From assembly GCA_964587525.1 (NCBI GenBank), contig CAZPLZ010000094.1:1-13489 (forward strand): 13,489 bases of DNA, given 5' to 3'. A program made the translations under genes and the position numbers. The notes under the pieces were generated by a model. It ran no database searches and had not been told where the DNA came from. It worked only from the letters and a program-made list of their open reading frames with translations. Shown in pieces: positions 1 to 6,888 of the stretch. Positions within the stretch are counted from its first letter, which is position 1, and each line of letters starts with the position of its first letter. The DNA is from CAZPLZ01 sp964587525 (lineage in GTDB: Bacteria > Oederibacteriota > CAKKQC01).

Positions 1-525
1 GCCACCCCCCAAGCCCGGTAAGTCCACCGCCAGCCGTGGTCCGCAATGAGCGCCAGGTTCATCGCAGGGATGAAGGCGATGGCCGCAGCGATGGCCAGGC
101 TCGAGAACCCGGTCACCCGACCCAGGCGCCGGTTGAACCAATGGGCCATGGTGTTGGACGCAATCAAGGTCATGGAACCTTGACCGAGCAGGCGCAGGAA
201 GAAGAAGCCGATCCCCAGTGCCACCACGTTCCCGGCGAACGAAATGCCCCAGCACGCCCCGCTGAACAGCACGATCACGACAGTCAGGATCGCCCGCCCG
301 CCCCAGCGGTCCATGGCCGCTCCGATGAACGCCATGGGTGCCGCAGCGGCGAGGGTTCCCAGCCCGTAGGCCACGCCGATCTGCCCCCGGGTCAAGCCCA
401 GGTCCTGAATCCACGCCGTGGTAGAAGGCCGCGACGCCGAAGGTCTGGCCCGGCGCCGAGGCCACGTGCACCAGCAACAGCACGGGCAGCATGAACCACC
501 CGTAAAAGACGCGGGTCAGTGCCAC
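1..525 (-). pseudogene. MFS transporter, N-terminal part, frameshifted and cut by the window edge
   Basis: This is the N-terminal half of a major facilitator superfamily permease that would move a small organic solute across the inner membrane. Reading from GTG at 525-523, it begins VALTRVFYGWFMLPVLLLVH and continues through GQTFGVAAFY to about 421. The reading then has to shift frame at about 417-423, after which TAWIQDLGLTRGQIGVAYGL runs on to the left edge. The second part holds the MFS loop 2-3 signature (MAFIGAAMDRWGGRAIL), several hydrophobic helices, and a segment with LRLLGQGSMTLIASNTMAHW followed by FNRRLG. This layout matches the MFS type common in Planctomycetota and relatives. The frame break is a single-base indel, so this is either a pseudogene or an assembly error. 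It diverges from the sulfatase at 595, which suggests a role in uptake of released sugars, but the substrate is unknown. Confidence 0.8.
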
Positions 526-594
526 TGGCCGACCCCTCGGACGTGAGCGGTTCCCCGATGTCTATCTGGTAAGGTAGCTAACGATTCACGCGTG

Positions 595-1914
595 ATGAAC
601 ATCATCTACCTCAACTCGCACGACACTGGCCGGTGCGTCAATCCGTACTCGCATCAAGCCCGGACCCCGAACCTTAAGCGGCTCGCCGAAGAGGGCGTCA
701 TGTTCCGCCAAGCCTTCAGCGCCGCACCCACGTGTTCACCCAGCCGGGCCGCGCTTTGCACCGGCCAGTACCCGCACGTCTGCGGCATGATCGGGCTCGG
801 CAACCGCGGCTTCCACACCACGAGCTGCGCGAATCATGTTGCCAACACGCTTAAGACCAACGGTTACGAGACGTCCACGTGGGGCATGATGGACAACCAT
901 ATGGGCATGGGGTGCATCGGAAAGGACCACACGGCGCTCGGGTACGAGAAATTCATCCGCGGGCGCAACAGTGACGACGTGGTCACGTATATCAAGGAAC
1001 GGCACCAGCGACCCTTCTTTCTCAACGTCGCATACACCCTCACACACCGGATCGGAGGGGGGTTCACGGCCGCTCGCCAGCCTGAGGACGAGCCACGCTA
1101 CCTGACGCCACCCGCCCCGCTCGCCGACACCCCGAAGATCCGCGAGGACTGGGCGCACTTCCTCTCCGACGCCGCGGCGCTCGACCGCGAGATGGGAAAA
1201 ATCATCGCCGCGGTCGATGAGGCCGGACTCGCAAACGACACGCTCATCATCGCCACGACCGATCACGGCCCCCCATTCCCTGGGATGAAGTGCAACTTGA
1301 CCGTGCACGGCTGCGGCGTGTTCTTGATCATGCGCGGACCCAGCGGGTTTGGCGGAGGCAGGGCCATTGACGGACTCGTCAGCCAGGTGGATCTGTTCCC
1401 GACCATCTGCGATATCACAGGCATCGAAAAGCCCCCGTGGTTGGCCGGGACTTCCGTCCTGCCCTTGGTCCGCGGTGAAAAAGATCAGATCCACGATGAG
1501 ATCTTCGCCGAGGTCACGTACCACGCGGCGTACGAACCCATGCGCGCGATCCGGACCCCGCGGCATGTGTACGCCAGGCGGTTCGGGGACCGCCGGCGGC
1601 CCGTGCTCGCCAACTGCGACGCGAGCCCGTCAAAGGACGAGTGGCTGGCCCGCGGCTTCGCCGACCGCGAGCACCCAACCGAGGCGCTCTTCGATGTGTT
1701 CTACGACCCCGAGGAGATGCACAACCTGGCCAGCGAGCCCGCGCATGCGGCAACACTCAACGAGATGCGCACCCGCCTCGACCGGTGGATGAACGAAACC
1801 AGCGACCCGCTGCTCAAGGGCCGGGTCCCCATGCCCGAGGGAGCATGGGCGAACGACGAAAGCGATGTGGATCCCGACAGCGCCCAAGGCCGCCCCGCCT
1901 CATCCCGCCCATGA
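595..1914 (+). CDS. Sulfatase, heparan N-sulfatase (SGSH)-like, no signal peptide
   Basis: A formylglycine-dependent sulfatase that would hydrolyse a sulfate ester or N-sulfate from a glycan. Numbering is from ATG 595; GTG at 592 is an alternative start and no strong Shine-Dalgarno separates them. The N-terminus NIIYLNSHDTGR supplies a metal-binding Asp (D10). The signature PTCSPSRAALCTG places the Cys that becomes formylglycine at C47, in the C-x-P-S-R form needed for maturation. TTDHG near 223 gives the second metal pair (D223, H224), followed by K232 in FPGMKCN. THR near 150 is the equivalent of the usual PH or THR motif. The order of motifs resembles human N-sulfoglucosamine sulfohydrolase. 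The GK-x-H lysine motif of the two neighbouring sulfatases is not visible: the equivalent stretch reads WGMMDNHMG. There is no export signal, so a cytoplasmic location is inferred. The last 20 residues or so are low complexity. It diverges from the MFS gene and is convergent, with an 8-nt gap, with the next sulfatase. The exact substrate is not determinable. Confidence 0.9.
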   Translation: MNIIYLNSHDTGRCVNPYSHQARTPNLKRLAEEGVMFRQAFSAAPTCSPSRAALCTGQYPHVCGMIGLGNRGFHTTSCANHVANTLKTNGYETSTWGMMDNHMGMGCIGKDHTALGYEKFIRGRNSDDVVTYIKERHQRPFFLNVAYTLTHRIGGGFTAARQPEDEPRYLTPPAPLADTPKIREDWAHFLSDAAALDREMGKIIAAVDEAGLANDTLIIATTDHGPPFPGMKCNLTVHGCGVFLIMRGPSGFGGGRAIDGLVSQVDLFPTICDITGIEKPPWLAGTSVLPLVRGEKDQIHDEIFAEVTYHAAYEPMRAIRTPRHVYARRFGDRRRPVLANCDASPSKDEWLARGFADREHPTEALFDVFYDPEEMHNLASEPAHAATLNEMRTRLDRWMNETSDPLLKGRVPMPEGAWANDESDVDPDSAQGRPASSRP

Positions 1915-1922
1915 TCGTGGAC

Positions 1923-3716
1923 TCATGGACCGATTCGTCTGGCATAGACGTAATAGGCGGACATCGTCTGGCCTTCGGCGTCGGTGACCCAGGTGTTCAC
2001 CCGCGTGGTTCCTTTCTTCAGCGCCATGGTGAAGACTGCGCCCTTCGCGCCCGTTTCCATCTCCCAGGTTTTCTCCGTGTCACCAACCCTGATCTTGACC
2101 GTCTTGATGTCGATCGCCTTCCCGGCTTCGTGCGCGTACTTCCATCGCTCCTGGGGTTTCCCCGGAGTGCCTTCGGTCAAACCTTTGTCCAGCTCCTTGG
2201 GCCAGCGCCTGATCTCGAACGCGTAGTCACCCTCCCGGGAGACGTCGACCGTCCAGTGACCGCTGCACCATTTTCCGGCGCGGATATGGCTCTGGTGCCA
2301 GGCGGTATCGTTGTACTGGTTGAAGAGGTCGTGGCAGGTCAGGTCGGTCTCTGGCTCGCGCTCGGTGCCGATGATGATCGGGTTCTCCTCCCCAAACCTG
2401 GCTGAAACGACGTTCCACCATTCCTCGTAGGACCTGCGCAGCTTCTCGACGACGCCGGGATGCTCAGCGGCCACGTCGTGCCGCTGCCCCGGGTCGGTTG
2501 CCATGTCGTAGAGCTCTTCGCCGTTGATCAGGCGCCAGCGGTCCGTCATCGTCGAGCTCTGCTTCCACTTGACCGGCTGGTCCACGCGCTGGGAATCGGT
2601 GACGATCACGCGCTCGGGCCAGTCGCTCTTTCCGCGCAGCAGCGGCACCAGGCTCGTTCCATGAATGTTTTCCTGGGGCGGCCCGTTGATCCCGCATAAG
2701 TCGGTCAGCGTGGGCAGGACATCGATGTTAGCGGTGAGCTGCATGATGTCGCGGCCTTCGGTGAAGCCTCCGGCGGGCCAGTGCAAGAAGAACGGGACGC
2801 GATGCGCGCCCTCATATTCCCAGCCTTTCATGCCGCGCATCCCGGCGTTGTAACCGTCCGTGACAAAACCCCGCTGGTCCAACCGGCAGCCTGCGGACGA
2901 TCCGTTGTCGGTCATGAAGATGAAGATCGTGTTCTTCTCAATGCCGAGGTCCTTGAGTTTGGCCCTGAGCTTCCCGACGTGCTCATCAATGCACGTGATC
3001 ATGCCGTAAAAGTTCGCCCGGTAGCCTGGAATTTTTCCCTTATAGGGATCGCTGTAGGAGAGGGGAACGAGGTACGGGCTGTGGGGCGCGTTGGTGGACA
3101 GGTAACAGAAGAACGGACGGTCCCTATTCTGCTCGATGAACTCCGCCGCAAGCCTGAACCACACGTCGGTGCAGTAGCCGTCATGCATCTTCGGGACCCC
3201 GCTGTGGAAATACGTGTCGTCGAAGTAATCGTTCCCCCAGTAGTCCGGAGTCTGGCCCACCCCGCCACCGCCGTGGACCGCAGCGACGTCGAAACCGCGA
3301 TCGTGCGGTCTGAAGGGGTAATTGTCGCCAAGATGCCACTTGCCGAAGATGCCGGTCACGTAGCCGCCGGCCTTGAAGTAGTCCCCCAGCGTCACCTCAT
3401 CCTTGCGGATCAGTGACCGGCCGGCGATGGTATGCCACACGCCCGTGGCATTGCAGTAGCGGCCGGTCATCAATCCGGCGCGGGTGGGGGCACACGTGGG
3501 ACCCACGTGGAAATTCTCCAGCCTCACGCTCTCGCCGTACAGCCTGTCGATGTTCGGCGTCTCAATGACCGGGTTGCCGTGGCACCCCAGATCGCCGTAA
3601 CCCTGGTCATCCGTAATCACCAATACGACATTGGGTAACTCAGCCACAGCGGCCGCTCCCGTGGACGTGAAGACCGTGACCATGGCCCACCAGGTGAGGA
3701 GCTTCAACAGCTTCAC
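1923..3716 (-). CDS. Secreted arylsulfatase A-type sulfatase with extra C-terminal domain
   Basis: A 597-residue sulfatase starting at GTG 3716; an in-frame TGA just upstream prevents any longer version. The N-terminus MKLLKLLTWWAMVTVFTSTG followed by AAAVA is a signal peptide, so the enzyme is likely periplasmic or exported. The catalytic domain spans about 27-440. It has D36-D37 (TDDQGYGD), the modified Cys C75 in C-A-P-T-R, K126/H128 in GKWH, H212 in NAPHSPY, D270-N271 (MTDNGSS) and K297/H305 in GMKGWEYEGAHRVP. All expected active-site positions are present. Residues about 455-597 form an additional domain after the sulfatase fold (GKWCSGHWTVDVSREGDYAF onward), beta-rich in appearance. Such tails are common in planctomycete arylsulfatases and may bind carbohydrate, but that is inference. 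It lies 27 nt downstream of the sulfatase at 3744-5345 and is probably co-transcribed with it. No clear Shine-Dalgarno is visible. Confidence 0.93.
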   Translation of the reverse strand: MKLLKLLTWWAMVTVFTSTGAAAVAELPNVVLVITDDQGYGDLGCHGNPVIETPNIDRLYGESVRLENFHVGPTCAPTRAGLMTGRYCNATGVWHTIAGRSLIRKDEVTLGDYFKAGGYVTGIFGKWHLGDNYPFRPHDRGFDVAAVHGGGGVGQTPDYWGNDYFDDTYFHSGVPKMHDGYCTDVWFRLAAEFIEQNRDRPFFCYLSTNAPHSPYLVPLSYSDPYKGKIPGYRANFYGMITCIDEHVGKLRAKLKDLGIEKNTIFIFMTDNGSSAGCRLDQRGFVTDGYNAGMRGMKGWEYEGAHRVPFFLHWPAGGFTEGRDIMQLTANIDVLPTLTDLCGINGPPQENIHGTSLVPLLRGKSDWPERVIVTDSQRVDQPVKWKQSSTMTDRWRLINGEELYDMATDPGQRHDVAAEHPGVVEKLRRSYEEWWNVVSARFGEENPIIIGTEREPETDLTCHDLFNQYNDTAWHQSHIRAGKWCSGHWTVDVSREGDYAFEIRRWPKELDKGLTEGTPGKPQERWKYAHEAGKAIDIKTVKIRVGDTEKTWEMETGAKGAVFTMALKKGTTRVNTWVTDAEGQTMSAYYVYARRIGP

Positions 3717-3743
3717 GGTTAATCACGGCATCCAGGAAAAGGC

Positions 3744-5345
3744 TCAGCCGCCATCCGGATCAGACACATCGCCGGTCGGATTGGTGATGCGGTCCACGCC
3801 ATGAATAGCCTTGGGCACGCCCCTCTTCAGCGTGTGCAAGACCGGGATCGAGGATTGCTGGGGATATTTCGCCCATGCCACAGCCAAGTGCATCAGTAAT
3901 TGACGGGTCAGCTCTTCCCGCTTGGCCAGGTAGCGGGGATGGCTGTACAGGTTCCGCCATTCGTGGGGATCCTTTTTAAGATCGTAGAGCTGGCCTTTGA
4001 CCTGGCCGGTGCGCGGCATCGCCGAGCCCGCGTCGCCCGGAACGGTCAGCAGGAGCTTCCAATTACGCGAGCGCCACATGTACATCGGCGCCCGCTGCCG
4101 GCTCTCGTATCCGGAGCCGTGCATCTCCGCGAAGGAGCCGGCCCGGCACGGAGGCCGAAGCAGGCTGCCGCCAGGAAGAAATGGAGGAATCTCAGCGCCC
4201 GCCACGTCCAGGAGCGTGGGCATGACGTCGGTCAGCTCGACCGGACGGTGATCCACCGTTCCGCGCTTGCTGGCTGGAACACCCTTACCCGCGATGATCA
4301 TCGGAACGCGCACCGATCCTTCGTACAGGCAATACTTGCTGAATCGGTGCATGCGATCACCCAGCATCTCACCGTGATCCGAGGTCATCATGATGAACGA
4401 GTTTTTCAGCTCGCCCCGCTCCTCCAGGCCACGCAGCACGCGTCCGAACAGGTCATCGACAAAGCTGCACAGGGCGTAGTAGCGCAGCGTGGTCAGCCTC
4501 CGTTCACGTGAAGATTTCTTCAGCCAAGCCTCCTTGTGCCGCCAGGATCCCACCCGGCGCGGGTTCCACGGCGGCAGGGGCCGCTCCGGAATGTCATTGA
4601 TGTCATACAGGTCCTCGTACATGCCCGGCGGGTTGAACCCGGGATGGGGGTCATCGAAGGAGAGATACAAGAACATCGGCCTGCGCCGATCCCGCTTGCG
4701 GTCCAGGAATTTCAGCGCCTGGTCCGTCAGCCAGCTCTCCTTGTGGAGCCAGGCGGGCAGCGCGCTGGTCACCCCTTCGTACCCCGCGGCTCCCTCACCG
4801 CCGCCGCCGAACGCCCTGGTCTCCCGCTGAAGCCGCGCCCAGCCTTCGGGGTGATCGAGACCCATCACCGTCGCCCCCGGCTCGCTGTCTTCGCCTCCGG
4901 CTCCGCGTGCGACCGCCCGCACCTCAAATCCCCGGGTGGATTCAGGATTTCCCATCGGTGGCACATTCATCCACCTGGCGATGTCCTTGCCCACGTGCCA
5001 GTGGGTCTTGCCGAATCCGGCGGTCTGATACCCCAGGTCACGCAGCCGATGCATCAGGGTCGGAACCGGAAGGTCCCGGTCGCGGGACACCTCGGCGGTG
5101 TTGTGCCGCAAGCCAAGTTGCGAGCCGTAGAGGCCGAGCAGCATCGAGTACCGGCTGGGCGCACACATCGGCACCTGACAGACCGCCTGGTCGAACCGGA
5201 TTCCCCGGCGGGCCAGCGCATCAAGATTCGGCGTCTTGACGATTCCGTTCTGGCAGCCCAAGGCATCCCACCGCTGCTGGTCGGTCAGCAAGAAAATGAG
5301 ATTCGGCCTGCGTGATCCCGTTCGCTTCCTCATATTCCGGTTCAT
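3744..5345 (-). CDS. Sulfatase, choline-sulfatase/iduronate-sulfatase-like, no clear signal peptide
   Basis: A formylglycine-dependent sulfatase of about 533 residues. ATG 5345 is chosen over the in-frame GTG at 5351, which adds two residues; the ribosome site is weak for both. In numbering from the GTG, the metal-binding start is TDQQRWDALG (D24, Q25), the modified Cys is C63 in VPMCAPSRYSMLLGL, the lysine/histidine pair is K115/H117 in GFGKTHWH, DPH supplies H236, SDHGEMLGD supplies D325/H326, and K339 and R348 lie in FSKYCLYEGSVRVP. All core positions are intact. The N-terminus (MNRNMRKRTGSRRPNLIFLL) is basic and enters the first core strand directly, so it is not a normal signal peptide and a cytoplasmic location is likely. 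SDHGEMLGDR with YEGSVRVP places it nearer choline and iduronate sulfatases than arylsulfatase A, but the substrate is open. It is the first gene of a two-sulfatase unit and diverges from the GH5-like gene. Confidence 0.92.
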   Translation of the reverse strand: MNRNMRKRTGSRRPNLIFLLTDQQRWDALGCQNGIVKTPNLDALARRGIRFDQAVCQVPMCAPSRYSMLLGLYGSQLGLRHNTAEVSRDRDLPVPTLMHRLRDLGYQTAGFGKTHWHVGKDIARWMNVPPMGNPESTRGFEVRAVARGAGGEDSEPGATVMGLDHPEGWARLQRETRAFGGGGEGAAGYEGVTSALPAWLHKESWLTDQALKFLDRKRDRRRPMFLYLSFDDPHPGFNPPGMYEDLYDINDIPERPLPPWNPRRVGSWRHKEAWLKKSSRERRLTTLRYYALCSFVDDLFGRVLRGLEERGELKNSFIMMTSDHGEMLGDRMHRFSKYCLYEGSVRVPMIIAGKGVPASKRGTVDHRPVELTDVMPTLLDVAGAEIPPFLPGGSLLRPPCRAGSFAEMHGSGYESRQRAPMYMWRSRNWKLLLTVPGDAGSAMPRTGQVKGQLYDLKKDPHEWRNLYSHPRYLAKREELTRQLLMHLAVAWAKYPQQSSIPVLHTLKRGVPKAIHGVDRITNPTGDVSDPDGG

Positions 5346-5379
5346 CCGCACACCATGCTACCGCATCGCCGCACCGGCT

Positions 5380-5408
5380 TTGAATTGCAGCCGGGAAGGC
5401 GGCATAAT
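5380..5408 (+). promoter_or_regulatory. Candidate sigma-70 promoter for the GH5-like/epimerase pair
   Basis: TTGAAT at 5380-5385 and CATAAT at 5403-5408 are separated by exactly 17 bases, close to the TTGACA-17-TATAAT consensus. This would place transcription start near 5415 and leave a 5' leader of about 55 nt before the ATG at 5470. On the other strand, TTGCGC (5432-5427) and GATTAT (5409-5404), also 17 apart, make a weaker candidate for the divergent sulfatase pair, and its -10 overlaps this one. Promoter use in this organism is not known. Confidence 0.45.
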
Positions 5409-5469
5409 CCATGAGGATTCTCACGAGCGCAAGATCAGAACCTGACCCTTACGGAATGGAGGATACCAG

Positions 5470-6888
5470 ATGCTGCCTTTGAAGGTTCACGGAACGAGGA
5501 TCGTGGATTCGAACGGCCACGAGGTCCGGCTGCGCGGGTTCTGCGCCGGCGGCTGGATGAACATGGAGAACTTCATCAACGGGTACCCGGGACACGAATC
5601 CGGTGTTCGGGCCGCCGTCGCCGAGGTGTTGGGGGCGGGCAAGGCCCAGTTCTTCTTCGACCGGATGCTCGACTACTTCCTCGGCGAAGACGACATCCGG
5701 TTCATGGCCGGCCTAGGAGCGACGGTGCTGCGCGTGCCGATGAACTACCGGCACTTCGAGGATGACGCCAGGCCGTTCGAGTACAAGCGATCCGCGCTCA
5801 AGAGACTTGACCGGATCGTCGGTGCGTGCCGCCGGCACGGCATCTACGTCATCCTCGACCTGCACGCGGCGCAGGGCTGGCAGAACCCGGACTGGCACAG
5901 CGACAACCCGACCCACATGGCGCTGCTCTGGAGCCACAAGCCGTTCCAGGATCGGGTCGTGGCGCTGTGGGAGCACTTGGCCCGGCATTACCGCCGGGAG
6001 CCGGCGATCGCCGGTTATAACCTGCTAAACGAGCCCGTCTGCGGGGTCAAGGGCGCGCTGCGAAAGCTCTACGCCTGCACCGCGGAAGCGATCCGCCGGG
6101 TCGACCGCAGCCACATGCTCTTCCTGGACGGGAACGCCTTCTCGAAGGACTTCTCCGAGATCGATCCGAAGATCCCCAACACGGTCTACTCGAGCCACAA
6201 CTACGTCGCCCCGAGCTTCGATCAGGGCGAATACCCGGGAAAGATCGGCCGATCGTATTACGACCGCGAGCGGCTGCGCCGGGAGTACCGGTGGGGCAAC
6301 ACCTTCATGCGCAAGCACGGTGTGCCCACATGGGTGGGCGAGTTCGGGTCGCTCTACTGGGGCCGCGCTACCGACCCGTGCCGCCTGCGGGCCGTGGATG
6401 ACATGATCTCGATCTTCGAGGAGCACCAGCATCACTGGACGATCTGGACGTACAAGGACACGGGGGTGATGGGGACCGCGTACGTGAGGCCCGATTCGGA
6501 GTGGATGCGCCGGACGGCGCGGGTCAGGAAGATAAAGGTGGCCGCCGGGGCGGACACGTGGATCGATCTGCTGGCCGGCGGCAAGAGCGTGGGGGCGGGA
6601 ACGGTGCGGCGCATCCTGGGCGACGTGCGGCGCATCGCGGGGAAGTTACCCGTGGACTACGGCAAACTCCAGTGGAACGCCAACCGGATCGTGGTCGGGC
6701 TGATGCTGTCCGACGCCCTGGTGAAACCCTTCGCCGAGCAGTTCCGGGGAATGAGCGAGAAGCAGATCGACCGGATGATGCAGTCCTTTGCGTTTCGGAA
6801 CTGCGCAATCCGCGAGGGTCAGGCTGACGTCATCCGGAAGTGGTGCAGCAGCTTACGAAACCTCCCGCCGGTTAGAGGAATCCCATGA
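5470..6888 (+). CDS. Glycoside hydrolase family 5-like (cellulase superfamily) enzyme
   Basis: A clan GH-A retaining beta-glycosidase of 472 residues, expected to cleave beta-linked glucan, mannan or a related glycan. A strong Shine-Dalgarno GGAGG at 5458-5462, 7 nt from ATG 5470, fixes the start. The protein opens with the usual GH5 strand (GTRIVDSNGHEVRLRGFCAG). Expected active-site residues are R88 in VLRVPMNY, H132 in ILDLHAAQGWQN, the acid/base E188 in YNLLNEP, H243/Y245 in SSHNYVAP, and the nucleophile E291 in WVGEFGS. W321/W324 in HHWTIWTYKD match the sugar-platform tryptophan region. Residues from about 350 to 472 extend beyond a minimal GH5 barrel; this helical tail has no assignment from me. 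No signal peptide is visible, so it looks cytoplasmic. Its stop codon overlaps the start of the epimerase gene (ATGA), implying translational coupling. The GH5 subfamily and substrate cannot be read from sequence alone. Confidence 0.88.
   Translation: MLPLKVHGTRIVDSNGHEVRLRGFCAGGWMNMENFINGYPGHESGVRAAVAEVLGAGKAQFFFDRMLDYFLGEDDIRFMAGLGATVLRVPMNYRHFEDDARPFEYKRSALKRLDRIVGACRRHGIYVILDLHAAQGWQNPDWHSDNPTHMALLWSHKPFQDRVVALWEHLARHYRREPAIAGYNLLNEPVCGVKGALRKLYACTAEAIRRVDRSHMLFLDGNAFSKDFSEIDPKIPNTVYSSHNYVAPSFDQGEYPGKIGRSYYDRERLRREYRWGNTFMRKHGVPTWVGEFGSLYWGRATDPCRLRAVDDMISIFEEHQHHWTIWTYKDTGVMGTAYVRPDSEWMRRTARVRKIKVAAGADTWIDLLAGGKSVGAGTVRRILGDVRRIAGKLPVDYGKLQWNANRIVVGLMLSDALVKPFAEQFRGMSEKQIDRMMQSFAFRNCAIREGQADVIRKWCSSLRNLPPVRGIP

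Noticed and set aside
36..494. Long plus-strand open frame at the left edge
   Set aside because: The translation is rich in Arg, Gly, Pro and His with no domain; it is the antisense of the MFS gene in high-GC DNA.
736..1566. Minus-strand 276-codon frame inside the first sulfatase
   Set aside because: It is opposite a gene with all sulfatase motifs, and the product has no recognisable features.
1915..1922. Shared terminator between the convergent sulfatase genes
   Set aside because: The gap is only 8 nt and shows no hairpin.
1641..2405. Plus-strand 254-codon frame spanning two sulfatase ends
   Set aside because: It covers the ends of two convergent, well-supported genes in the wrong frame or strand; low-complexity composition.
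4536..5315. Plus-strand 259-codon frame opposite the third sulfatase
   Set aside because: Shadow frame of a gene with full catalytic motifs on the minus strand.
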